This document shows, piece by piece, positions 1-9,034 of a stretch of DNA of 64,000 nucleotides. The translations under genes were made by a program, and so were the position numbers. Below the pieces are notes generated by a model. The model did no database searches and had not been told where the DNA came from. It was given only the letters and a program-made list of their open reading frames with translations. The stretch's first letter is position 1, and every line of letters begins with the position of its first letter. This stretch comes from JBBKWG01 sp037968835 (GTDB lineage: Bacteria; Pseudomonadota; Alphaproteobacteria; Rhodobacterales; Rhodobacteraceae), in the NCBI GenBank assembly GCA_037968835.1, contig JBBKWG010000106.1:16023-80022 (forward strand), read 5' to 3'.

Positions 1-309
1 CGGATTGCGACGAACCGCAGCATCGCGGGCGTTCATTTCCCGGTCGATTCCGCCGCAGGGGCAGTTGTCGGCTGTCTTGTTGGCGAAACGGTCTATCAGA
101 TTGCGACCGGGACGGACGAGATGGATTGGCCGGCGCCACGGGATCTGACGTTCGATTTGAGCGACGACGAGGCCGCGGCTTTCGACCTTACGCTCGTCTG
201 GTTGCGTGACACGTTGGGCGATGATGCGACTGAAACGGAACCTGGCGACAATATTCTGGGAGCATTGTGGAAAAAAGCCGCCGAGGAATGGACGGAAGCC
301 GCGGCATGA
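1..309 (+). CDS. C-terminal part of a PAP2 / vanadium-dependent haloperoxidase-like protein (5' end outside window)
   Basis: The frame is open from base 1 and stops at 307-309. The visible 102 residues begin with an N-R-x5-H-x3-D pattern (N5 R6, H12, D16: NRSIAGVHFPVD followed by a Gly-rich helix). This matches the last conserved motif of the PAP2 / bacterial haloperoxidase superfamily, where the Arg binds phosphate or vanadate and the His is the nucleophile or axial ligand. The tail is acidic and soluble, with no further membrane segment. The stop overlaps the start of the downstream subtilase (ATGA), so the two are probably co-translated. The substrate cannot be told from this fragment; a lipid-phosphatase role is the alternative. 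Confidence 0.72.
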   Translation, partial: RIATNRSIAGVHFPVDSAAGAVVGCLVGETVYQIATGTDEMDWPAPRDLTFDLSDDEAAAFDLTLVWLRDTLGDDATETEPGDNILGALWKKAAEEWTEAAA

Positions 310-2315
310 CACTTCGCTGGACCAATTGGTGCGACGATCCATCCGCCGATACCGGCATATCGCCCTACGTCGACTGGCTGCGAACCGCGACGTTCGAGGG
401 CAAGGAAGTGCACGAGGGCCTGTCGCTGGCGCCGCTTCCGCTGCCGAAGAGTGTGACCAAAGGGAATTCTGACCAGTCGCACGGCAATTCGCGATCCGTG
501 CCTGCCCCATTGCCCGAATTTGCGCGACCCGGCCAGTCGCGATCACCGCAGACGGACCCTCAGATCTCTCTGACTTGGATGCCTGACGCGGATTCGACAA
601 TTATCGGATTGATCGACAGCGCCATCGCCCTTGCCCACGCGCGGTTTCGACGGATCGACGGGGGAACGCGCGTCCTTTCAGCCTGGTTGCAGGCCGGTGA
701 ATGGCGCGACCCGGCCGCGGTTCCATTCGGTCGCGAGCTATTTCGCACGGAGATCGACCGATTGATGTGGCGCGCGACGCTTGGCGGGGCCATCGACGAA
801 GACGCGTTTGACCGCTCGGCGGGGCTGACGCAATTTCACCACCCGCGGGGCGATCGACGCCTGAACGAGAATGCCACTCACGGAACCCACGTCGGAGATC
901 TGGCGGCGGGATTTGAACTTCGCGATTCCAGCGCGGACGAGGCGCGCCGTCGTTTGCCGATCATCGCAGTCGGGCTGCCGCCACGCGCGTGCATCGGCGC
1001 GTCCGGAAACTTTCTGGAATTCTATGCAATTCACGCGGTGGACTACATCATTGATCGTGCCGACCGGATCTGGAGTGCCTGTGGTTACGGCGATGGCGGC
1101 TTTCCGATTGTGATCAACCTGTCCTACGGACTTCAGGCCGGGCCGAAGGATGGACAAAAGCTTATCGAAAAGGTCATTCGCGTCGCCACTGAGCGGGCGG
1201 AAACCGAAGGCCGTCCGATCCGGGTCGTCCTGCCAGCGGGAAATGACCTTTTGTCCGAGGGCGCAGCCGATTTCCGGGTAAGCGCAAGTCAGAAGGTCGA
1301 CCTCGACTGGCGGATCAGGCCGGGCGACCACACCCCGAATTATGCCGAGATCTGGTCGGATGTGATTGCTGGCAAGGCGCACAAGAAGGCGTCGCACCCA
1401 CTGACGGTTTCGCTCGCTCCTCCCGGTGGGCCTGCGGGGCCAAACGGCGCGGGAAAAGCCGGGCAGATAGCCACGCTGATTGACGATGCCGACCCCAACA
1501 CGCCGCTGGCGAAAATCTACTGCCGCCTCCACGACAACACGCCGTTGCATGGGTCTCCGGGCTCGCCTTGGCACAGGCTGGTCTATGTCTTGTGCACGCG
1601 TCAAACCCTTGGCAACAGCATTTCGCCAACGTCACCGGCGGGGCGGTGGGCGATCTCGGTTTCTCCAAACGGGAATGAAGCCCAACGCGGGTTCGCGTAT
1701 GTTCAGTCCGATCAAAGCCTGACATTCGGCAGCGAAACCGGGCTTGTGTCGTCGTTTGCGCACCCGGAATTCGAAGCCGACGACGAAAGCGGGCGTCCGA
1801 TCGACGCGTGGTCTTATCCGACGGATGACACCGCGCCGGTTCTGACCGATACGACGCCGCCTATGATGCGCCGTGGGACGCTGAACGCGATCGCATCGAG
1901 CAATAGTGTGCGCGTTATCGGAAGCTATCGGCGCACGGACGGCGCACCCTCGGTTTTTTCCAGCGCTGCCTCTTCCGGCGCAGTTGGAAATGGCCGCGCC
2001 GCACCAACAGCCCTTCTCCCAGGCGACGACGGTGCGGCGCGGTTCGGTCTGATGGCAGCAGGATCGCGGAGTGGCTCGGCGGCGGTGATGCAAGGCACGA
2101 GTTTTTCCACAGCACTTGCCACGCGGCGCATTGCTTTGGCGATGCTCGAATGGATCGACACGGGATGCGTCGGCGAAGCGCCGGGCAGCGAAACGTGGTT
2201 TCAGGCAATGGCCATGCAAGACGAGTTGTCGCTCGGCTATCCCGGTAAAGTCATGGCGGAGAAGGCCGGTGCCGGAAGGCTGGCAGCGCCAGCAACAGGA
2301 CGAATGCCTCGCTGA
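306..2315 (+). CDS. S8 family (subtilisin-like) serine protease, no signal peptide
   Basis: A protein of 669 aa read from the ATG that overlaps the previous stop (ATGA). A longer frame from 267 exists but the overlap start is more natural. The catalytic triad of family S8 is visible: D104 in GLIDSAI, H192 in THGTHVGD, S599 in GTSFSTA, with oxyanion Asn N313 in PAGND. About 285 residues separate N313 and S599, far more than in minimal subtilisins, so a large insert domain lies inside the protease fold. The N-terminus has neither a secretion signal nor a hydrophobic segment, which suggests cytoplasmic action. Its partner gene encodes a haloperoxidase/PAP2-like enzyme. Substrate and purpose are unknown; a processing or conflict-system role is only inference. 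Confidence 0.85.
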   Translation: MTLRWTNWCDDPSADTGISPYVDWLRTATFEGKEVHEGLSLAPLPLPKSVTKGNSDQSHGNSRSVPAPLPEFARPGQSRSPQTDPQISLTWMPDADSTIIGLIDSAIALAHARFRRIDGGTRVLSAWLQAGEWRDPAAVPFGRELFRTEIDRLMWRATLGGAIDEDAFDRSAGLTQFHHPRGDRRLNENATHGTHVGDLAAGFELRDSSADEARRRLPIIAVGLPPRACIGASGNFLEFYAIHAVDYIIDRADRIWSACGYGDGGFPIVINLSYGLQAGPKDGQKLIEKVIRVATERAETEGRPIRVVLPAGNDLLSEGAADFRVSASQKVDLDWRIRPGDHTPNYAEIWSDVIAGKAHKKASHPLTVSLAPPGGPAGPNGAGKAGQIATLIDDADPNTPLAKIYCRLHDNTPLHGSPGSPWHRLVYVLCTRQTLGNSISPTSPAGRWAISVSPNGNEAQRGFAYVQSDQSLTFGSETGLVSSFAHPEFEADDESGRPIDAWSYPTDDTAPVLTDTTPPMMRRGTLNAIASSNSVRVIGSYRRTDGAPSVFSSAASSGAVGNGRAAPTALLPGDDGAARFGLMAAGSRSGSAAVMQGTSFSTALATRRIALAMLEWIDTGCVGEAPGSETWFQAMAMQDELSLGYPGKVMAEKAGAGRLAAPATGRMPR

Positions 2316-2338
2316 GCCTCGGCGAATGACATTTCGGA

Positions 2339-3967
2339 TCAGGTCTGCGACCCAAGCGCCCTGACTTGCTCGCGAAGCAGGAACTTCTGGATCTTTCCGG
2401 TGGCAGTCTTTGGCAACTCGCCAAAAATTACCGACTTTGGCGTCTTGAAACCGGCTAGATTCTCGCGGCACCAGCCAATCAGTTCGGCCTCACCGGTCGC
2501 CGAGCCGTTGCGCAGTTCCACGAACGCACAGGGCGTTTCGCCCCATTTGTCATCTGGTCGCGCCACGACGGCGGCAGCGGTCACGTCCGGGTGGCGATAA
2601 AGCACGGCCTCGACCTCGACACTCGAAATATTCTCGCCACCCGAGATGATGACGTCTTTCAAGCGGTCGCGGATCTGGATGTATCCGTTTTCGTGCATGA
2701 CCGCCGCATCGCCCGACCAGAAATAGCCATCGGCAAACGCCTCGTCTGTCGCGTCGGGGTTTTTCAGATAGCCGGCCATGATCGTGTTGCCGCGAATTGC
2801 GATCTCGCCCTGCGTCGCGCCATCCGCCGGAACATCTTTTCCGGTTGTCCTGTCGATAACGCGTAGTTCCTCGACCATCGGGAAGGAAATGCCCTGACGC
2901 GCCTGCATTTCCGCCTGCTCTGAAAGCGGCAAACCGCCCCATTTCTCCTGCCAGAGACATTGCGCGATGTGTCCGTAGGTTTCGGTCAGTCCGTAAGCCT
3001 GCATGATCGTCATGCCGATCCGGCCCGCCCGTTCCAGAACCGCCGGCGGTGGGGGTGCGCCAGCCGTCATCGCCTTGACCGGTGGATCAAAGGGCATTTT
3101 CGGGGCGTCCGGGCTATCGGCCATCATCTGCAGAACGATTGGCGCCGCGCCAAGGTGCGTCACGCCTTCTTCCTTGATCGCACGAAACAGCTTTGCGGGC
3201 GCTGCGTCGCGCGTGAACACCATGCGCCCGCCGACGATCGGAACCAGCCAGGGGTGGTTCCAGCCATTGCAGTGAAACATCGGCACAACCGACAGGTAAA
3301 CCGGACGGTGGGGGACATCCCATCCCGCGACGGTTCCAAGCGCCATCAGATAGGCACCCCGGTGGTGATAGACCACGCCCTTTGGTCGCCCGGAGGTTCC
3401 CGACGTGTAGTTCAACGCGATTGCATTCCATTCGTCGTCGGGAAGCCGCCAGTCCGAGAGCGGGTCCCCCTCGGAAACAAGCGCCTCGTAATCGGACTGA
3501 CCAAATCCTTCGGCGCTGTCCGGCCGAGCATCTACAATATCCACAACCGGGATTTCGCGCCCGAGGATGCTGAAAGCACTGCGCAGCAATCCGGCAAACG
3601 CGGTGTCGGCAAAAATGATCTTCGCTTCGCCGTGATCGAGAATATAAGCGATCGTTTCGGGTTCCAGCCGGATATTTATCGAGTTCAAGACCGCACCGGC
3701 CATTGGCGCGGCATAGTGAAGTTCGAACAACTCGGGAATGTTCGGCGCAAGAACCGATACCGTGTCACCGGGCGCGATTCCGCGTGATCGAAGCGCTGAT
3801 GCGAGCGAACGGCATCTTGCGGCGGTTTCAGACCACGTGCGGCGGATCGAGCCATAGCCGACTGCTTCGTCGTCGCCGTATACGAATGCCGCGCGCTTCA
3901 GGAACGAGATTGGCGTCAATGGAACGTAGTTTGCGGCCACGCGCCCGAAACTGTCTGCTGCCGACAT
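2339..3967 (-). CDS. AMP-forming acyl-CoA ligase (AMP-binding family)
   Basis: A 542-aa ANL-superfamily enzyme that activates a carboxylic acid to its CoA thioester through an acyl-adenylate. Visible motifs are the phosphate loop TSGTSGRPKGV (about residues 186-196), GLTETYG, the hinge region with GYFWSGD and DRLKDVIISGGENIS, and the C-terminal catalytic Lys in PKTATGKIQK. The N-terminus (NYVPLTPISFLKRAA) resembles the subfamily that includes plant AAE1-type ligases and the bacterial methylmercaptopropionate-CoA ligase DmdB, so a short or medium acid substrate is likely. The start is the ATG at 3967, preceded by GGGGAGA; an in-frame extension to 4111 lacks such support. It is divergent from the solute-binding protein gene. 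Confidence 0.88.
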   Translation of the reverse strand: MSAADSFGRVAANYVPLTPISFLKRAAFVYGDDEAVGYGSIRRTWSETAARCRSLASALRSRGIAPGDTVSVLAPNIPELFELHYAAPMAGAVLNSINIRLEPETIAYILDHGEAKIIFADTAFAGLLRSAFSILGREIPVVDIVDARPDSAEGFGQSDYEALVSEGDPLSDWRLPDDEWNAIALNYTSGTSGRPKGVVYHHRGAYLMALGTVAGWDVPHRPVYLSVVPMFHCNGWNHPWLVPIVGGRMVFTRDAAPAKLFRAIKEEGVTHLGAAPIVLQMMADSPDAPKMPFDPPVKAMTAGAPPPPAVLERAGRIGMTIMQAYGLTETYGHIAQCLWQEKWGGLPLSEQAEMQARQGISFPMVEELRVIDRTTGKDVPADGATQGEIAIRGNTIMAGYLKNPDATDEAFADGYFWSGDAAVMHENGYIQIRDRLKDVIISGGENISSVEVEAVLYRHPDVTAAAVVARPDDKWGETPCAFVELRNGSATGEAELIGWCRENLAGFKTPKSVIFGELPKTATGKIQKFLLREQVRALGSQT

Positions 3968-4131
3968 GAGTTCTCCCCGGTTCGAATATGACCCGCAAAA
4001 ACGGGATCTGCGGATCATGTCACAAGAATTTTTCTGTTGCATATGATTCGTGGCGTATATGCTGCAGTTGCCAAGTAATGGGATGCCTGCTTTCTTGCGG
4101 CAAATAATCAAAAGTTCAGGGAGAACTAAAA

Positions 4132-5739
4132 ATGGATAAGAAATCCTACATCAGGACACAGGCACTTCGCCTGACCAAAGGCGAAATCAACCGACGCCGC
4201 TTCATCATGTCGGCGCTCGCAACAGGCGTGACGCTACCGACAGCGATGTCTTTGGCTGGCCGCGCTCAAGCGATGACACCCAAGTCCGGCGGATTGTTCC
4301 GCATGGCTGTCGGGCACGGGTCGACGACGGACTCGATTGATCCCGCGACTGCCGAGAACGATTTCACGACGACCGTGCTATATTCGCGCGGCAACCACTT
4401 GACCGAGGTTTCCAACACTGGCGAGCTGGTGCCCGATCTTGCGGAAAACTATGAAACCGACGACGCGAAAACCTGGGTCTTCAATCTTCGCCCGGGCGTA
4501 GAATTCCACAACGGCAAGACGCTGACCCCGGAAGATGTCATCGCGACGCTGAACTACCATCGCGCCGAAGATTCAAAGTCTGCGGCAAAGGGCCTGGTCA
4601 CCCAGATCCTCGACATCCGCAAGGACGGCGACAATCAGGTCGTGATCGAACTCGAGGCCGGCAACGCCGACTTCCCGTTTATTCTGTCGGATTATCACCT
4701 GATGATCATGTCGTCGGAAGACGGCGCGGTTGACGGTCAGGCGCAAGACAACGGCACCGGTGGCTACATCGTCCAGAACTACGAGCCAGGTGTTCGTTCG
4801 ACTTTCTCGCGCAACCCGAACTACTTCAAAGAGGGTCGCGCCCACTTCGACAACGTCGAGATCTATTCGATCCTCGACACAACCGCGCGCCAGAACGCCG
4901 TGATGAACGGCGATGTGGAGTATTCGGGCGATATCGATCCAAAGACCGTTGCGCTTCTTGGCCGCGTGCCAACGCTCGACATCCTGGAATCGACAGGCAC
5001 CCAGCACTACACGTTCCCGATGCGCCTTTCGGTCGAGCCGTTCGGCAACTACGACCTGCGCATGGCCCTAAAGTATGCGATCAAGCGTCAGGAACTGGTC
5101 GACAAGATCCTGCTTGGCCACGGCACTCCGGGCAACGACGTCCCCGTCAACGCGTCGATGCCGTTCTTCAACACAGAGCTTCCGGTGCACGAATTCGATC
5201 CCGAGAAAGCCGCGGAGCACTACAAGAAGTCCGGCCACTCTGGTCCGATCCAGCTTTCAGCAGCCGATGCGGCCTTCGCGGGCGCGGTTGATGCGGCCCA
5301 GCTTATCGCTGCATCCGCCAAAGATGCCGGCATCGACATCGAAGTCGTGCGCGAGCCGTCCGATGGCTATTGGTCGAACGTCTGGAACAAGAAGGGCTGG
5401 TGCGCCTGTTACTGGTCGGGTCGCCCGACGCAGGACTGGATGTATGCCTCTGCCTACACCAACGACACCGAATGGAACGATACCGCCTGGACCGACACCG
5501 AAGCGGCAAATCAGTTCAACGAAGTGGTCGTATCGGCGCGTTCGGAAACCGACGACGCCAAGCGCAAGGATCAGTACTGGGAAGCACAGCGGCTGTTGCA
5601 AGACGACGGCGGCGCAATCGTCAGCATGTTCGCGAATTACATCGCGGCCCATGCCAAGACGCTGGCTCACGACGAATCCGTGGCCGCGAACTGGGCAAAC
5701 GACGGCAACAAGGCGCAAGAGCGCTGGTGGTTCGCCTAA
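4132..5739 (+). CDS. ABC transporter substrate-binding protein, family 5 (peptide/nickel/opine class), Tat-exported
   Basis: A 535-aa periplasmic binding protein. The N-terminus carries a twin-arginine signal: NRRRFIMSALATG (about residues 21-33), a hydrophobic stretch, and a likely cleavage after AQA. The mature part has typical SBP_bac_5 features (SIDPATAEND, LAENYETDDAKTWVFNLRPGV, FHNGKTLTPEDV), as in DppA/OppA-type receptors. SD AGGGAG lies ahead of the ATG. No permease or ATPase genes follow: an intrinsic terminator comes directly after the stop, so this receptor is an orphan in the window and must pair with a transporter encoded elsewhere. The ligand is unknown. Confidence 0.9.
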   Translation: MDKKSYIRTQALRLTKGEINRRRFIMSALATGVTLPTAMSLAGRAQAMTPKSGGLFRMAVGHGSTTDSIDPATAENDFTTTVLYSRGNHLTEVSNTGELVPDLAENYETDDAKTWVFNLRPGVEFHNGKTLTPEDVIATLNYHRAEDSKSAAKGLVTQILDIRKDGDNQVVIELEAGNADFPFILSDYHLMIMSSEDGAVDGQAQDNGTGGYIVQNYEPGVRSTFSRNPNYFKEGRAHFDNVEIYSILDTTARQNAVMNGDVEYSGDIDPKTVALLGRVPTLDILESTGTQHYTFPMRLSVEPFGNYDLRMALKYAIKRQELVDKILLGHGTPGNDVPVNASMPFFNTELPVHEFDPEKAAEHYKKSGHSGPIQLSAADAAFAGAVDAAQLIAASAKDAGIDIEVVREPSDGYWSNVWNKKGWCACYWSGRPTQDWMYASAYTNDTEWNDTAWTDTEAANQFNEVVVSARSETDDAKRKDQYWEAQRLLQDDGGAIVSMFANYIAAHAKTLAHDESVAANWANDGNKAQERWWFA

Positions 5740-5761
5740 GTCACGCGTTACCAGACAAGAG

Positions 5762-5790
5762 AAAGGCGGCCCAAGCGGGTCGCCTTTTTT
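5762..5790 (+). terminator. Intrinsic terminator after the solute-binding protein gene
   Basis: An 11-bp stem (AAAGGCGGCCC pairing with GGGTCGCCTTT, one G-U pair) with a short AAGC loop runs into a T6 tract. It starts 22 nt after the stop codon at 5739. Confidence 0.9.
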
Positions 5791-5846
5791 ACTGGTCAGG
5801 TAATCGCCTGCCACTGCGCGCGGTTGGATTCAGCCGCCTCGCCCAC

Positions 5847-6602
5847 CTACACCCCGGCAGATTGACCACCATCAACGGTCAGGACAGATCCGGTCATGAA
5901 TCGCGACGCGTCCGAGGCGAGCAAAAGGAACGGCCCATCAAGATCGCTCAATTCGCCGAACCGTTTCATTGGAATGCGCCGCTTGATCTTGTCGCCGACC
6001 TCTCCGGCAAGGTCATCTTTGTTGATTTCGGTGAGAAAATAGCCGGGCGCGAGCGCGTTGACGCGGATACCACACGCGGCCCATTCAACAGCTAGCGCCC
6101 GCGTCAAATTGACGACACCGGCCTTGCTCGCCGCATAGGCGGCAACCATGGATGCCCCGCGTTCCCCCAGTATCGACGCGACATTGATGACGTTTCCGGG
6201 AATTCCGGCGGCGATATTCAATGCCATCAGTTGTCGCGTAAGATGAAATGGGGCGCTCAGATTTGTTGCCAGAAGCCTGTCCCAATCAGACGCTTCCATT
6301 TCTATCGCCGGTCCCGAAAACGCGATACCGGCGTTGTTGAGAAGAATATCGACCGCGCCGAACGACACCTCGATCTGGCCGACGGCGTTGGCAACCTCGA
6401 CGGTATCGGTGACATCGAGTTCCAGCGCTTCGGCCGATCCCGACTGCGCGACAATGCTGTCCACCAATGCTTCGATACGATCGCGACGCCGCGCCGCCAG
6501 AATAACGTGGGCACCGGCGTTCGCGGCAACGACAGAAAGATGGGCACCAATGCCGCTTGATGCGCCCGTGATCAGGATCGTTTTGCCATCCAGCCGAAAC
6601 AT
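5847..6602 (-). CDS. Short-chain dehydrogenase/reductase (FabG-like SDR)
   Basis: A 251-aa classical SDR. It shows the NAD(P) loop TGASSGIG (about residues 12-19), NNAG, the catalytic Ser in NVASILGE, the YAASK Tyr/Lys pair, and the C-terminal TGSVLTVDGG typical of FabG-like oxidoreductases. An Arg-rich stretch after the second beta strand (AARRRDR) suggests NADP(H). The ATG at 6602 follows GGAGGGG; a TTG one codon earlier is possible. It lies convergent to the solute-binding protein gene and 150 bp downstream of the YibQ-like gene. Substrate is unassigned. Confidence 0.87.
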   Translation of the reverse strand: MFRLDGKTILITGASSGIGAHLSVVAANAGAHVILAARRRDRIEALVDSIVAQSGSAEALELDVTDTVEVANAVGQIEVSFGAVDILLNNAGIAFSGPAIEMEASDWDRLLATNLSAPFHLTRQLMALNIAAGIPGNVINVASILGERGASMVAAYAASKAGVVNLTRALAVEWAACGIRVNALAPGYFLTEINKDDLAGEVGDKIKRRIPMKRFGELSDLDGPFLLLASDASRFMTGSVLTVDGGQSAGV

Positions 6603-6752
6603 CAAAGCCCCTCCGTCGTCGGACCTTCGTTGGAACCGAGGGACTTGTCAAAGCGGACACCGGGCTTGCGTTTTTTCCTCACAGTCACTTCGACACGTCA
6701 GGTCGCGGCGCGAGATGGCCGAGCTTTCGGGCGTGCCCCAAGTCGGATTGGA

Positions 6753-8327
6753 CTAGCTACCGCTCAGTGCCGCCGATACCGGCGCGAGCGTGACGCTTTC
6801 CGCACGGTTTCCAAGTGCCCATTCGACTACGGCCGCCAGCGTCGCCGGACGTGTGCGGCCAACAAGGATGACAGCGTCGTTCTGTCTGGCGCGAAACGCA
6901 GCCCGGTCCATTGCACGCCGGATCTGATCGTCGGTCTCGCCTTCGCCGTCGATGTCGCGGAATATCAGCCCGGTCGGCACCCCGACCCGTTCGGCCAGTT
7001 GGTGCGCCGTGTTCAAGCCACGTGGAAACGTAATCAACCCGTGACCCGACGCCGTGACGACATCAATGACCTGCGCCACCGCTGCCCGGTCCGACTGGAA
7101 ACTGCCGCCGGAGAGGTCCATCACGGCCACAGCCTGCGGCACATTCTCAAAATTCACCCGCATCGCGACTTCGACATCCTGCGGCGTTGCTCCCTCGGGA
7201 AGCGACGGGATCATCACGACCTCGCGCCCGGCAGCACGGTACGATTCTGCGATTTGCTTGGCTCGCTCCTGCCCGGCATTCACGCCGAACGAAACACTTT
7301 CGGGCAGACCGTCTAGAAGTGCGGAATCAAGCGGTTCGCTGCCCTCGTGCAGCAACACTATTGAAAGCAGCGGTCGTCCTTCGGGATTAGAGAAACCGCT
7401 GCGCCAGCGTTGAAGCGCATTGGATTGTTCTGTTATTTCAACGGGTTCGTCAGTATCGATGGTTTCGGGCTCCGACGTTTCGGTCGACCCCGAACCCGGC
7501 AACCTCCGAATGATCGGAAGTGCTTCGTCATCACTTTCTGGTGCATCGCCGATACGCGGCAGTCTGTCTGTCTCGACGTCCGGTGCAAGATTGCCGATTT
7601 CATCGACTGGTGAGAAGAACTCTGGTTGGTCATCAGACGCAATGACCCCGGCGGGCGACGGATCGGATTCCGGTGCAACCCCGGCATCGGGCGATTGCGA
7701 TGCGGACGGCATGGTTTCCGGGGCCTCCATCGGCTCGGGTGCCTCGACAGTTTCGACAGTCGCGGGCGGTTCATTCGTGCTGGTCGAGGGCACGGTGGCG
7801 GGGACGTCGAGCACTGCAATCTCGGGCGAAACGTCATCCGCTTCCAAAAGCGCGGACACATCCGGCGCGGTGGTTTGGGTATCCGGCGCAGGGGCGGGTG
7901 TTTCAGGTGCAGTCAGTCCCAGACCGGGAACCGGATCCGCAGGTGGGCTTTGACCGGGACCGGTGACATCGACGTCTACACCGTCGGCAAACTCTGGCAC
8001 GTCACCCAGTCCCGCCGGGCTTTCGATGGTCGGCTGAGGAACTTCCAGCACTGACGTATCAAAGGCCGGTGGCGTTTCAGCAATGTCCGCGGGCGGCGTG
8101 ACACCGCTGACGGCTTCGCCTGCGGGTCGCGTTTCAACCTGAGGAACAACCGGTTCCGTTTCGGGCCGCGCCTGATCGAACTCAGTGCCGGCCGGTATTT
8201 CGACCGGGCTGGCTTCCGGCTTCGGAAAGCTCAGTTGTTGACGATCGACGATCTGACTCGACACGAGCAACAGCCCGAGTCCAACAAGTCCGCCCCAAAA
8301 AATGCCTGCGAGAAAGCCGCGTGCCAA
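6753..8327 (-). CDS. Divergent polysaccharide deacetylase family protein (YibQ/DUF610) with long acidic-proline linker
   Basis: About 524 aa from a TTG start at 8327, chosen because AAAGGAGAGG sits just upstream and the hydrophobic segment FLAGIFWGGLVGLGLLLVSS then lies at the very N-terminus as a membrane anchor. A low-complexity Pro/Glu/Asp/Thr-rich region of roughly 270 residues follows. The C-terminal ~210 residues (LLSIVLLHEG, GREVVMIPSLPEG, AVMDLSGG, LITFPRGL, DAVILVGRTRP) match the divergent polysaccharide deacetylase family. Such proteins are periplasmic and often near cell-wall genes. The first strand reads HEG rather than the metal-binding Asp pair of canonical deacetylases, so activity is uncertain. 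Confidence 0.85.
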   Translation of the reverse strand: MARGFLAGIFWGGLVGLGLLLVSSQIVDRQQLSFPKPEASPVEIPAGTEFDQARPETEPVVPQVETRPAGEAVSGVTPPADIAETPPAFDTSVLEVPQPTIESPAGLGDVPEFADGVDVDVTGPGQSPPADPVPGLGLTAPETPAPAPDTQTTAPDVSALLEADDVSPEIAVLDVPATVPSTSTNEPPATVETVEAPEPMEAPETMPSASQSPDAGVAPESDPSPAGVIASDDQPEFFSPVDEIGNLAPDVETDRLPRIGDAPESDDEALPIIRRLPGSGSTETSEPETIDTDEPVEITEQSNALQRWRSGFSNPEGRPLLSIVLLHEGSEPLDSALLDGLPESVSFGVNAGQERAKQIAESYRAAGREVVMIPSLPEGATPQDVEVAMRVNFENVPQAVAVMDLSGGSFQSDRAAVAQVIDVVTASGHGLITFPRGLNTAHQLAERVGVPTGLIFRDIDGEGETDDQIRRAMDRAAFRARQNDAVILVGRTRPATLAAVVEWALGNRAESVTLAPVSAALSGS

Positions 8328-8452
8328 CGCCCTCTCCTTTGCTCTGCTCAAGTAAGGGTGCCTTGACCATTGCTGGCACCTCTGACCAAGTATACCGGCG
8401 CTTTCGCGCGCTGACACCCCATAACTGCAACTGCAGGCCGAAGAGACGCAAA

Positions 8453-9034
8453 ATGCTGCTTCTGATCGACAATTATGACAGCTTCACCTTCAATCTGGTC
8501 CACTATTTGGGTGAACTTGGCGCGGAATGCGTCGTGAAACGCAATGATGGGTTGAATGTGCAGGAAGCCATGGCGCTCAGACCGTCGGGGATTATTCTGT
8601 CGCCGGGGCCATGCGATCCGGACAAAGCCGGTATCTGTCTTGCCCTGACCGAAGCCGCTGCCGAAACCGGGACACCGCTGCTGGGTGTATGTCTTGGTCA
8701 CCAGACAATCGGCCAAGCGTTCGGCGGCAGGGTCGTGCGGGCCGGTGAGATCGTTCACGGTAAACTCGGCCAGATGCACCATGCCGGCGACAGCGTGTTT
8801 GCGGGACTGCCGTCGCCGTTGGCCGCGACCCGGTATCACTCGCTGATCGTCGAGCGGGAAACGCTTCCGGAGGTGCTGGACATCACGGCATGGCTTGAGG
8901 ACGGCACGATCATGGGGCTTCGGCACAAGACAAAGCCAATTCACGGCGTTCAATTCCACCCCGAATCGATCCGCTCAGAACACGGACACCAAATGCTGAA
9001 GAATTTCCTCGACCTTGTCCCGGTTCCCGCATGA
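8453..9034 (+). CDS. trpG: Anthranilate synthase component II (glutamine amidotransferase)
   Basis: A 193-aa class I amidotransferase that supplies ammonia from glutamine to TrpE for anthranilate synthesis. Visible are the N-terminal [11 protein letters not shown], oxyanion region SPGPCDP, nucleophile C80 in GVCLGHQ, and the His-Glu pair in FHPES. The ATG at 8453 fits the family N-terminus; a longer frame from 8321 does not. It overlaps trpD by ATGA. trpE is not in the window. A dual role in p-aminobenzoate synthesis (PabA) is possible for such proteins. Confidence 0.95.
   Translation: MLLLIDNYDSFTFNLVHYLGELGAECVVKRNDGLNVQEAMALRPSGIILSPGPCDPDKAGICLALTEAAAETGTPLLGVCLGHQTIGQAFGGRVVRAGEIVHGKLGQMHHAGDSVFAGLPSPLAATRYHSLIVERETLPEVLDITAWLEDGTIMGLRHKTKPIHGVQFHPESIRSEHGHQMLKNFLDLVPVPA

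Noticed and set aside
4037..4061. TTGCAT / TATATG as promoter of the solute-binding protein gene
   Set aside because: Only 13 nt separate the two hexamers, too short for a sigma-70 promoter.
8357..8380. GGTGCC / GGCACC inverted repeat before trpG as a trp attenuator
   Set aside because: No Trp-rich leader peptide and no T tract; the 12-nt loop makes a weak structure.
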